Shown one piece after another: positions 1-6,248 of a stretch of DNA of 8,782 nucleotides. Source of the DNA: Flavobacteriaceae bacterium. Lineage in GTDB: Bacteria > Bacteroidota > Bacteroidia > Flavobacteriales > Flavobacteriaceae. Numbering within the stretch: the stretch's first letter is position 1; each line of letters opens with the position of its first letter. The notes under the pieces are model-generated. The model worked only from the letters and a program-made list of their open reading frames with translations, ran no database searches and had not been told where the DNA came from. The stretch is from the NCBI GenBank assembly GCA_002401385.1, contig NVSY01000018.1, positions 48,721-57,502 on the forward strand, written 5' to 3'. Position numbers and translations under genes: made by a program.

Positions 1-420
1 ATTGTCAACAGTTTTGAACCAATTCCATTGATTCATAAGTTAAAAGAAAAAGGCTATGATTCTTGGACAAAACGTTCGGACGATGGTGTTGTGTATACCT
101 ATTTTAGGAAGTCGGATGCTGGTGAAGAACTTGATATATTACATCCAGTGGCAGAAGCTAAGGAAGAAGATTTTGATTCGAAATTAAATTCTTTTGGAAA
201 TGATTTGATTCGAATCGATGTTCGAATGTTAGAAATGCCTGAACCAATGACAACGATTTTGGAAGCTTTAGAAAATATTACAGCAACTTCAGCACTATTT
301 GTGGATCATAAAAAAGTACCTCAATTTCTATTGCCAGAATTGGCCAATAGAGGGTATGAAATCATGTATAAAACCATAAGTGAACACCACTTACAATTAC
401 TCATTTTTAAACAAGCCTAA
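1..420 (+). CDS. DUF2249 domain protein, 5' end outside the window
   Basis: The frame is open from base 1 to the TAA at 418-420, so 139 codons are visible and the true start lies upstream. A TTG at 28-30 could be mistaken for a start, but the residues before it (NSFEPIPL) are in frame and belong to the fold. The visible part looks like the end of one DUF2249 unit (FEPIPL, LKEKGYD, then a YTYFRK strand) followed by a complete second unit running from IDVRMLEMPEPM to HHLQLLIFK. The paired motifs (D-x-R...PEPM, then a P-x-x-L...NRGYE segment) are typical of the family. DUF2249 proteins are small, soluble and TusA-like in fold. Their biochemical role is not settled, but they recur beside NO-reductase, nosZ and hemerythrin-type genes. 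The stop codon overlaps the next start (TAATG), which implies coupled translation with the membrane protein that follows. Confidence 0.85.
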   Translation: MVNSFEPIPLIHKLKEKGYDSWTKRSDDGVVYTYFRKSDAGEELDILHPVAEAKEEDFDSKLNSFGNDLIRIDVRMLEMPEPMTTILEALENITATSALFVDHKKVPQFLLPELANRGYEIMYKTISEHHLQLLIFKQA

Positions 421-1703
421 TGCAAGGATTACAGACCAACAATGCACCGCATCCAAGCGTTATTATTCCACATTTTGTTTTTGCATCAATTGCTTTGATA
501 GGAGTGGCTATGTTATTGTTGCTTAGTGAGAGCGCATTGATTCAAGTTTATTTTAGCGGAAAATTAATAGCAATAACACATTTAACTATACTTGGTTGGG
601 CGAGTATGATTATTTTTGGTGCTTTGTATCAATTGATACCTGTGGTGTTTGAAACATCACTTTATAGTGAGCGATTGGCAAAAATCACATTCTATAGTTT
701 AGGAGTTTCAGTGGTGTTTTTGAGTTATGCTTTTTGGATTAATAGTTTTACAGTATTACTGCCTTATGCTGCCTTGGCAACCTTTATATCGTTGTTGCTT
801 TTTGTAATTAATGTGTTTCTTTCCTATAAAAAATCACCTGTAAATAAAATAGAATCCAAATTTATTTTGATGTCTATTGTATGGTTGAGTGTCACGGAGT
901 TTATTGGAACCATGATTGCTTTTAACTTTAAATTTAATTTTTTAAGTGAAATTCATTTACACTATTTAAAAATTCATGCTACAATTGGGTTTGTAGGTTG
1001 GTTTTTGTTTTTGATTATTGGTGTTGGATCCACTTTGCTTCCAATGTTTTTTATCTCTCATGAATTGAATAAAAATTGGTTGCGAAAATCATTTGTATTT
1101 TTGAATTTGGCCATGTTGGTGCTTTTAGTAAATGGATTTTCTGTAAATGAAACAAGCTTAGAGATAGTAACTTTTAGTTTTTCAATTTTAGGTATTGCAT
1201 ATTTTTTGAGATATATTTATCAATCTTATAAAAAACGATTGCGTAAAAAATTAGATGTTGGAATGCGCTATTCTGCATTAGCAATGGCTTTACTAGTATT
1301 GCCAATAATTATATTGACCATAGTTTTTAATGTATTTCCTTTAGATGATGAGTTTGTGAACAGAGCTGTAATTTTATATGGGTTTTCGGTTCTGTTTGGG
1401 TTTATAACTACATTAATTTTAGGGCAAACGTATAAAACATTGCCATTTATTGTTTGGTTGCATAAATATCAGAAACTAGTAGGAAAGACAAAGACACCAC
1501 TCCCGCGAGAATTGTATTCTGAAAAAATAGCGAGCATTCAATTTTACACCTATTTTCTGTGTTTAATAGTGATGGGAATTGGAATTATAACACAAAATTT
1601 AATCCTCCTTAAAATAGCAAGTTATTTACTGTTACTAGTAGGGATTTTATATACCATTAATGTGATGAAAATAATAGTGCATTCATCTAAAAACACCCCT
1701 TAA
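420..1703 (+). CDS. NnrS/haem-copper oxidase subunit I-like membrane protein
   Basis: This 427-residue protein is almost entirely hydrophobic, with about 12 predicted membrane helices between residues 15 and 418. Helix 2 carries THLTILGWASMIIFGALY, with H54, which resembles the haem-ligand helix of cytochrome oxidase subunit I and NnrS-type proteins. A second conserved block at about 184-210 reads KIHATIGFVGW...GVGSTLLPMF, with H186. A short loop near 275-285 (RKKLDVGMRYS) matches the same family. The HH pair and the late H-x-H motif expected in a working oxidase are absent, so it is probably not a terminal oxidase. The family is often annotated as cytochrome c oxidase subunit I-like and is found in denitrification or NO-response clusters. 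A role in haem binding, NO tolerance or respiratory metal handling is inferred. The ATG overlaps the upstream stop by one base, and the next gene starts two bases after its stop. The family assignment is fairly sure; the function is not. Confidence 0.75.
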   Translation: MQGLQTNNAPHPSVIIPHFVFASIALIGVAMLLLLSESALIQVYFSGKLIAITHLTILGWASMIIFGALYQLIPVVFETSLYSERLAKITFYSLGVSVVFLSYAFWINSFTVLLPYAALATFISLLLFVINVFLSYKKSPVNKIESKFILMSIVWLSVTEFIGTMIAFNFKFNFLSEIHLHYLKIHATIGFVGWFLFLIIGVGSTLLPMFFISHELNKNWLRKSFVFLNLAMLVLLVNGFSVNETSLEIVTFSFSILGIAYFLRYIYQSYKKRLRKKLDVGMRYSALAMALLVLPIIILTIVFNVFPLDDEFVNRAVILYGFSVLFGFITTLILGQTYKTLPFIVWLHKYQKLVGKTKTPLPRELYSEKIASIQFYTYFLCLIVMGIGIITQNLILLKIASYLLLLVGILYTINVMKIIVHSSKNTP

Positions 1704-1705
1704 TT

Positions 1706-2020
1706 ATGACAGCAGAAGACATCATGTTATTCGAAATAGAATTATTAGAATTGTTAAAAGAAGTAATAGATCCTGAAGTAGAAATTAATATTGTAGACAT
1801 GGGATTGATTTACAAACTGACATATGATGGAGAAGGAATTGTAAATATAGATCTTACTTTTTCTACGCCGTCTTGTCCTCTAGGAGATACTATTATGACG
1901 AATATTAGAGAAACAATCAACCAGAAATATCCTGATTTTATAGTAAGTATTGAGTTGGTTTTTGAACCAAAATGGACTCCTGCTATGATTAGTGATGAAG
2001 GACGAAAAATGTTGGGTTAG
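1706..2020 (+). CDS. MIP18/DUF59 family iron-sulfur cluster assembly factor
   Basis: This 104-residue cytosolic protein matches the MIP18 (DUF59, PaaD/SufT-like) family over its whole length. Visible hallmarks are the N-terminal helix ending in VIDPEVEINIVDMGLIY (about 20-36), the strand LTFSTPSCPLG (50-60) with the conserved cysteine C57, and the C-terminal tail FEPKWTPAMISDEGRKMLG with W90. Members help assemble or deliver Fe-S clusters, or mature metal centres. Bacterial copies are commonly called metal-sulfur cluster biosynthetic enzymes. It starts two bases after the stop of the oxidase-like gene and is followed 18 bases later by a strong terminator, so it is the last gene of the operon. 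Its position suggests it services a metalloprotein encoded upstream, possibly a respiratory or NO-related enzyme. That target is inferred, since no candidate lies inside the window. Confidence 0.9.
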   Translation: MTAEDIMLFEIELLELLKEVIDPEVEINIVDMGLIYKLTYDGEGIVNIDLTFSTPSCPLGDTIMTNIRETINQKYPDFIVSIELVFEPKWTPAMISDEGRKMLG

Positions 2021-2038
2021 TCTAAAAACAGGAACAAT

Positions 2039-2076
2039 AAAAAAGTCCGGTTTACTTTGGTAAACCGGACTTTTTT
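2039..2076. terminator. Bidirectional intrinsic terminator
   Basis: A perfect 12-bp stem (AGTCCGGTTTAC at 2044-2055 with GTAAACCGGACT at 2060-2071) closes on a four-base TTTG loop. It is flanked by six A on the left and six T on the right, so it works as a U-tailed hairpin in either direction. It lies 18 bases beyond the stop of the MIP18 gene (+) and 17 bases beyond the stop of the DUF2147 gene (-), which is exactly where two convergent transcripts need to end. Confidence 0.95.
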
Positions 2077-2093
2077 GTTGCTGTAATAAGTTG

Positions 2094-2528
2094 TTATTCG
2101 GTTGCTCTAAACCAGTTTTGTGTTCTGAAGAAAAAAGCGATATATCCACGTACATTTAATTTGTTCGGGTCTTCTTCGTCTAACCAAATTTTGCATTTGT
2201 ATATTTTTCCTTTTTTAGGATCTAAAATTGTAGCTCCACTATATTCGTTGCCTTTCTTTTTCAAGCCGTCTATAATAACCATTCCTTTTACTGGTTGGTC
2301 TTTTCTAGGATCGTCATCATTACAGTTATCACAAATTGCGTCTTGTTTATCTTTGTCTAGCAATTGTAATATTTTTGCGTAAACTTTACCATCTTCTTGG
2401 TAAATTTCTACTATTGATTTCTCTTTTCCAGTTTCGTCATCTATGGTTTTCCATTTTCCAAAAATGTCTTGTGCGGATATAGTTCCTGCGATTAAAATTG
2501 CACAAAATGTTGTAAATAAATGTTTCAT
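2094..2528 (-). CDS. Secreted DUF2147 family protein
   Basis: This 144-residue protein has a clear N-terminal signal peptide (MKHLF, then a hydrophobic core, ending near ISAQ-D at residues 17-21), so it is exported, probably to the periplasm. The mature part matches DUF2147 throughout: GKWKTIDDETGKEKSIVEIY (24-43), a C-x-x-C pair at C66 and C69 followed by an acidic stretch, VKGMVIIDGL (80-89), ILDPKKGKIYKCK (101-113) and the closing VRGYIAFFFRTQNWFR (126-141). The family forms a small beta-barrel-like fold of unknown function and is common in Bacteroidota. The two cysteines could form a disulfide or bind a metal, but this is not shown. The gene lies 94 bases downstream of trkH on the same strand, has a candidate promoter in the gap, and ends at the shared terminator. 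It is probably transcribed separately. Confidence 0.9.
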   Translation of the reverse strand: MKHLFTTFCAILIAGTISAQDIFGKWKTIDDETGKEKSIVEIYQEDGKVYAKILQLLDKDKQDAICDNCNDDDPRKDQPVKGMVIIDGLKKKGNEYSGATILDPKKGKIYKCKIWLDEEDPNKLNVRGYIAFFFRTQNWFRATE

Positions 2529-2572
2529 GGGTATTGTAGAGTTAAATGTTATTTTATGTGTTTAAAGAAAAT

Positions 2573-2580
2573 CAAATATA
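2573..2580 (-). promoter_or_regulatory. Candidate -7 promoter element for the DUF2147 gene
   Basis: On the minus strand the bases read TATATTTG, an exact fit to the Bacteroidetes -7 consensus TAnnTTTG, 44 bases upstream of the DUF2147 ATG. A -33 partner is not well placed. The nearest TTG motifs lie 11 and 25 bases away, outside the usual spacing of about 17-23. No terminator hairpin is visible between trkH and this site, so readthrough from trkH is also possible. Confidence 0.5.
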
Positions 2581-2622
2581 TGCTATTTAATCAATTGTTA
2601 TACCTCAAAGATGAGACCATTT

Positions 2623-4125
2623 TTAATTTTTCTTCCAAAAGAACGGGGTAAACAATATCAATACAGTAAATAATTCCAAACGACCAATGAGCATTAAAAA
2701 AGAGCAAAACCATTTTGCACTTATACTTAAGTGTTCAAAATTATCTACAGGACTTACAGTACCAATTGCAGGACCTATATTTCCTAAAGAAGAAGCTGCC
2801 GCTCCTAAGGCGGAATTAAAATCCAATCCCATAAAGGTAAGAAGGATTGTACTGCAAATAAAAATCAGCATGTAAAGAATGAAAAATGAAATGATATTTA
2901 TTATAATTCCTTGATTAACTGCTGTTTTATCGTATCTAATAGGGATGATAGCATTGGGGTGTATGAGTTTTTTAAATTCTAAGAAACTGTTTTTTATCAT
3001 AATCACATGTCGAACAATTTTTATTCCACCACTTGTAGATCCAGCAGAACCTCCTATAAAGAACAACGCAAAGATAAGTGCAGTTGCAAAATAGTTCCAC
3101 ATTGTAAAATCGGCAGTTACAAATCCAGTAGTTGTAAGTATAGAAATTATTTGGAAGGAAGCATGTCTAAATGCACTCTCTGCCTTTCCCCAAACCATTG
3201 GATGGTCTATGCTTGTATGTAAATTAGGGTCTTGTTTAAAATAGATCAGAATGGTGAGTAATCCAACAAGGAATAAAGTTCCAAATAGATAATATCTGAA
3301 TTCTTCATTCTGTAATACACGTTGTATTTTTCCTTTTAAAGCAAAGTATGTGAGGATAAAATTTGTTCCGGCGATAAACATAAAGGCAATCACTATATAT
3401 TGTACAAGAGGCATGTTATTGTAAAATGCCATACTACTGTTTTTTGTAGAGAAACCACCTGTACTTAAGGTCGCCATGGCATGGTTGATAGCATCAAACC
3501 AAGTCATTCCTGCTATTTTTAGTAAAAGGAATTCAACCATGGTTAGCGTAAAATAAATCAGCCATAGACGTTTTGCTGTTTCTGTAATTCTGGGGTGCAT
3601 TTTATCTGCAGATGGCCCTGGAGCTTCTGCCATAAAAAGTTGCATTCCTCCAATTCCTAAAAGTGGTAAAATGGCTACAGTTAATACAATAATTCCCATT
3701 CCTCCAATCCAGTGGGTGGCACTTCTCCAAAACAAGATTCCTCTAGGCATGGATTCTATATCTAGTAAAATGGATGATCCAGTGGTAGAATATCCAGAAA
3801 TAGTTTCAAAAAATGCGTTGGTGTAAAGAGGGATGGTTCCTGTAAAAACGTACGGAAGGGTTCCCGTAATTGTTAACATTAACCAGCCAAGAGTTACAAT
3901 AAGATATCCTTCTTTTTTTTGGAGATTTGCTTTTTTTGAATTCCTATTAAAAAACCACATGGTAAAGCCAAGGGCAATTGTTGTAATACCTGCGATTAAT
4001 ATTCCTTTGAAAGCTTCTTCTCCGTGATACAAACTAAAAGGGACAGCCAGCAACATGAAAAGACCGTTTAAGATAGAAGTCAATCCAAGAAAGCTAAGAA
4101 TAATTTTAAAGTTAAAATGCCTCAT
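2623..4125 (-). CDS. trkH: Trk potassium uptake protein, pore subunit TrkH
   Basis: This is a 500-residue inner-membrane K+ transporter subunit of the TrkH/KtrB superfamily, with the four membrane-pore-membrane repeats expected. All four selectivity-filter loops are visible: STTGSS near 113-118, STGGFS at 221-226, TTTGF at 331-335 and SLGNIGP at 446-452. Each keeps its key glycine (G116, G223, G334, G448), which supports K+ selectivity. The conserved gating-region segment GGSAGSTSGGIKIVR (358-372) and the late GRLELFT motif (481-487) are also present. Its length is normal for bacterial TrkH, and nothing is truncated. It starts two bases after the stop of trkA, so the two are co-transcribed and probably translationally coupled. 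TrkA would bind on the cytoplasmic face and gate it in response to nucleotides. Whether transport is driven by protons or sodium cannot be told from the sequence. Confidence 0.97.
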   Translation of the reverse strand: MRHFNFKIILSFLGLTSILNGLFMLLAVPFSLYHGEEAFKGILIAGITTIALGFTMWFFNRNSKKANLQKKEGYLIVTLGWLMLTITGTLPYVFTGTIPLYTNAFFETISGYSTTGSSILLDIESMPRGILFWRSATHWIGGMGIIVLTVAILPLLGIGGMQLFMAEAPGPSADKMHPRITETAKRLWLIYFTLTMVEFLLLKIAGMTWFDAINHAMATLSTGGFSTKNSSMAFYNNMPLVQYIVIAFMFIAGTNFILTYFALKGKIQRVLQNEEFRYYLFGTLFLVGLLTILIYFKQDPNLHTSIDHPMVWGKAESAFRHASFQIISILTTTGFVTADFTMWNYFATALIFALFFIGGSAGSTSGGIKIVRHVIMIKNSFLEFKKLIHPNAIIPIRYDKTAVNQGIIINIISFFILYMLIFICSTILLTFMGLDFNSALGAAASSLGNIGPAIGTVSPVDNFEHLSISAKWFCSFLMLIGRLELFTVLILFTPFFWKKN

Positions 4126-4127
4126 GA

Positions 4128-5474
4128 TTAATTGAACAATTTTTCTACTTTATGGATGGCTTCTGGCAAACAGAAAACAACGGCTTTGTCATCTGGTTGA
4201 ATTTGAAAGTCACCAAAAGTCATGAAAGCCTTTCCATTTCTAATTACGCCTCCAAATACCGCTTTTTTTGTTAATTTTATATCTCTGACTAAATTTCTGG
4301 TCACCAAAGATCCTTTTTTAACTTTGAATTCCAATACTTCGGCATCTACATTGTGTAAATTCACTAATTTAAGTACTTCACCTTTTCGTACATGCTTGAA
4401 AAGAGCACTGGCAGCTAATAATTTTTTATTGATAAGTGTGTCAATTCCTATGGTCTGAGAAATATTGATATAATCCATGTTTTCTACCAAGGCAATGGTT
4501 TTTTTTACTCCTTTCGATTTCGCCACTAAACAAGACATAATGTTGGTTTCCGTATTTCCAGTAACAGCTACAAAGGCATCCATCTCTGCAATATTCTCCT
4601 CGTCTAATAATTCTACGTTTCGTCCGTCACCTAAAATCACCAATGTGTTTGGGATTTTTTCTGCAATCTCATTAGCGCGCTTTCTGTCATTTTCTACCAA
4701 TTTGACCTTGAAATTAGACTTGCATAATTGGCGTGCGGTTTTAATACCTATTTTACTTCCTCCTAAAATCATAACATCCTTTACACCAAATTGTGTTTTT
4801 CCAACCAATTTGTATATGTGAGGGATGGATTTTTTAGGGACGGAAAAATATACTTGGTCACCAGAGTTGTACACAGATTCTCCACGTGGAATAATTGTTT
4901 CTGAACTGTTTTCTGGTTTTATGGCAATGGTTATAAAATCTACTTCTGGAAATTTGTCTTTTGCTTCACTTACTGTCAGTCCGATAAGAGGTGAACTATA
5001 ATCTAATGTGCTTCCCAGTATATTTAGGATACCGTTTTCAAATTCTATAGTGTCGTTAAAGGCAGATTGCTGCAATAATTGTTGAATTTCTTCAGCTGCT
5101 AATTCACCAGGAGAAATCATATTGTCAATTCCAATTTTTACAAAATCAATGTCTGGATTGTTTTGATATTCGTGACTAGAGATTCGCGCAATGGTTTTTT
5201 TTGCTCCTAATTGCTTGGCTAGTACCGATATGGTGAAATTAGTATTTTGAGATTCTGTTACTGCTAACATAATATCTGCCTCATGAATTTTTAAATCCTT
5301 GAGGTCTTTTATAGAAGTGGCATCTCCTTTTTTTGTAATCACATCTATATGGTTGCTCACATATTCCAATCGTTCGGCGTCCAAGTCAATAATATAAATA
5401 TCTTGTGATTCAAAAGAGAGTAATTTTGCCAGGTGAAAGCCTACATCCCCAGCACCAGCAATTATAATCTTCAT
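4128..5474 (-). CDS. trkA: Trk system potassium transporter, regulatory subunit TrkA
   Basis: This 448-residue cytoplasmic protein is the nucleotide-binding regulator of TrkH. It shows the usual tandem design of two Rossmann-type RCK_N domains, each followed by an RCK_C domain. The first RCK_N begins at residue 1 with GAGDVG (7-12), an acidic D30 at the end of strand 2 (a nucleotide ribose ligand in this fold) and GDAT at 50-53. The first RCK_C spans about 141-225. The second RCK_N starts near 232 with GGSKIG (238-243), E261 and GDG (282-284), and the second RCK_C covers about 365-447. Length and layout match well-studied TrkA proteins that bind NAD(H) or ATP. It is the first gene of a two-gene unit with trkH. 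Its ATG sits 58 bases from the divergent radC start, with a Bacteroidetes-type -7 element in between. Confidence 0.97.
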   Translation of the reverse strand: MKIIIAGAGDVGFHLAKLLSFESQDIYIIDLDAERLEYVSNHIDVITKKGDATSIKDLKDLKIHEADIMLAVTESQNTNFTISVLAKQLGAKKTIARISSHEYQNNPDIDFVKIGIDNMISPGELAAEEIQQLLQQSAFNDTIEFENGILNILGSTLDYSSPLIGLTVSEAKDKFPEVDFITIAIKPENSSETIIPRGESVYNSGDQVYFSVPKKSIPHIYKLVGKTQFGVKDVMILGGSKIGIKTARQLCKSNFKVKLVENDRKRANEIAEKIPNTLVILGDGRNVELLDEENIAEMDAFVAVTGNTETNIMSCLVAKSKGVKKTIALVENMDYINISQTIGIDTLINKKLLAASALFKHVRKGEVLKLVNLHNVDAEVLEFKVKKGSLVTRNLVRDIKLTKKAVFGGVIRNGKAFMTFGDFQIQPDDKAVVFCLPEAIHKVEKLFN

Positions 5475-5493
5475 ATTAAGTAAATATTTAGTA

Positions 5494-5501
5494 CAAATAT
5501 A
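5494..5501 (-). promoter_or_regulatory. Candidate -7 promoter element for trkA-trkH
   Basis: The minus strand reads TATATTTG here, identical to the element in front of the DUF2147 gene and an exact match to TAnnTTTG. It lies 19 bases upstream of the trkA ATG, which would give a short leader. No TTG -33 motif is present at the usual distance; the upstream bases are T-rich instead. Confidence 0.5.
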
Positions 5502-5508
5502 AAAATCT

Positions 5509-5516
5509 TATCTTTA
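5509..5516 (+). promoter_or_regulatory. Weak candidate -7 promoter element for radC
   Basis: The bases TATCTTTA differ from the Bacteroidetes -7 consensus TAnnTTTG only in the last position and lie 16 bases upstream of the radC ATG. No clear -33 motif is seen. The site is seven bases from the opposing trkA element, so the two divergent promoters would share one very short AT-rich region (5475-5532). That region also contains a perfect 10-bp palindrome, TAAATATTTA, at 5481-5490. Confidence 0.35.
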
Positions 5517-5532
5517 GTAAAAAAATTAAGTT

Positions 5533-6231
5533 ATGAAGACATTACCAAAATCAATGACCATAAAATCTTGGTCTGATGATGATAGACCTAGGGATAAATT
5601 ATTAAAATATGGGAAGCGCAGTTTATCTAATGCAGAATTGGTAGCAATTTTGATAGGATCGGGTAATAGGAATGAGTCTGCTGTTGATTTATCTAAGCGC
5701 ATAATGGCGTCTATAAATAATGACTTATCTGCGTTTGGAAAAGTTTCTGTGGCTGAATTAATGAAATTTAATGGCATAGGTGAAGCGAAGGCAATTTCTA
5801 TTATAACAGCCTTAGAGCTAGGTAGGAGGCAGCTCGTTTCAAGAGAAATTATACCTATGTCTATTGGCGGAAGTAAGGATGTTCATAACTTGATGAAGCC
5901 ATTAATCGGAGATTTGAATCATGAAGAATTTTGGGTGATATTTTTAAATAATTCCAATAAAGTTGTGCATAAAATTCAGTTGAGTAAAGGGGGGTTAACA
6001 GGGACTTTAGTGGACATGCGTTTGTTGTTTAAACACGCTATAGGCTTGCTGTCTACGGGAATAATTTTATGTCATAATCATCCTTCAGGAAAGGTGACTC
6101 CAAGTGAATCTGACAAGATGTTGACGCAGAAAATCACTAAAGGAGGACTTACCTTAGATATAAAAGTGCTGGATCATGTAATTATTACAGAAAAAATGTA
6201 TTTTAGCTTTGCCGATGAAGGACTGATATAA
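5533..6231 (+). CDS. radC: RadC family (UPF0758) JAB/MPN domain protein
   Basis: This 232-residue protein has the normal RadC layout. An N-terminal helical region begins near DDDRPRDKLLKYG, which includes the family signature RSLSNAELVAILIGSG (29-44). A helix-hairpin-helix-like turn follows (FNGIGEAKA, 79-87). The C-terminal JAB/MPN domain then holds the JAMM metal site: a glutamate at 131/132 (EEFWVIFLN), HNHPSG at 181-186, a serine at 191 and D194. All zinc ligands appear intact, so a hydrolase activity is possible. The protein was once linked to DNA repair, but that link is doubtful and the cellular substrate is unknown. RadC copies also occur on mobile elements. This one sits next to trkA among chromosomal genes with no mobile neighbours, so it looks like the housekeeping copy. 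It is probably the first gene of a + strand unit. Confidence 0.95.
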   Translation: MKTLPKSMTIKSWSDDDRPRDKLLKYGKRSLSNAELVAILIGSGNRNESAVDLSKRIMASINNDLSAFGKVSVAELMKFNGIGEAKAISIITALELGRRQLVSREIIPMSIGGSKDVHNLMKPLIGDLNHEEFWVIFLNNSNKVVHKIQLSKGGLTGTLVDMRLLFKHAIGLLSTGIILCHNHPSGKVTPSESDKMLTQKITKGGLTLDIKVLDHVIITEKMYFSFADEGLI

Positions 6232-6232
6232 A

Positions 6233-6244
6233 TCTAAATTTAGA
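6233..6244. repeat. 12-bp perfect palindrome between radC and the next gene
   Basis: TCTAAATTTAGA is a perfect inverted repeat with no loop. It fills most of the 17-base gap after the radC stop and ends four bases before the GTG start of the next gene. It lacks a loop and a T tail, so it is not a terminator. It could be a protein-binding half-site pair, or simply chance in AT-rich DNA. Confidence 0.4.
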
Positions 6245-6248
6245 CTGA

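Noticed and set aside
28..30. TTG as the start codon of the first gene
   Set aside because: The frame is open to base 1, and the residues before the TTG (NSFEPIP) fit the DUF2249 pattern, so the gene starts upstream of the window.
1880..2155. Minus-strand open frame of 91 codons across the end of the MIP18 gene and the terminator
   Set aside because: It overlaps a well-supported gene and reads through the terminator hairpin and into the end of the DUF2147 gene. Its translation has no recognisable domain.
2529..2622. Possible small RNA or riboswitch in the gap between trkH and the DUF2147 gene
   Set aside because: Only an AT-rich leader with a candidate -7 element is visible; no stable hairpin or conserved RNA motif could be seen.
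4222..4821. Two plus-strand open frames (4222-4458 and 4477-4821) inside trkA
   Set aside because: Both are antisense shadows of a full-length TrkA gene with conserved motifs. Their translations look like random low-complexity sequence.
5533..6231. RadC as a sign of a mobile element or phage region
   Set aside because: Neighbours are trkA and chromosomal metabolic genes. There is no integrase, repeat boundary or composition change, and the copy is full length.
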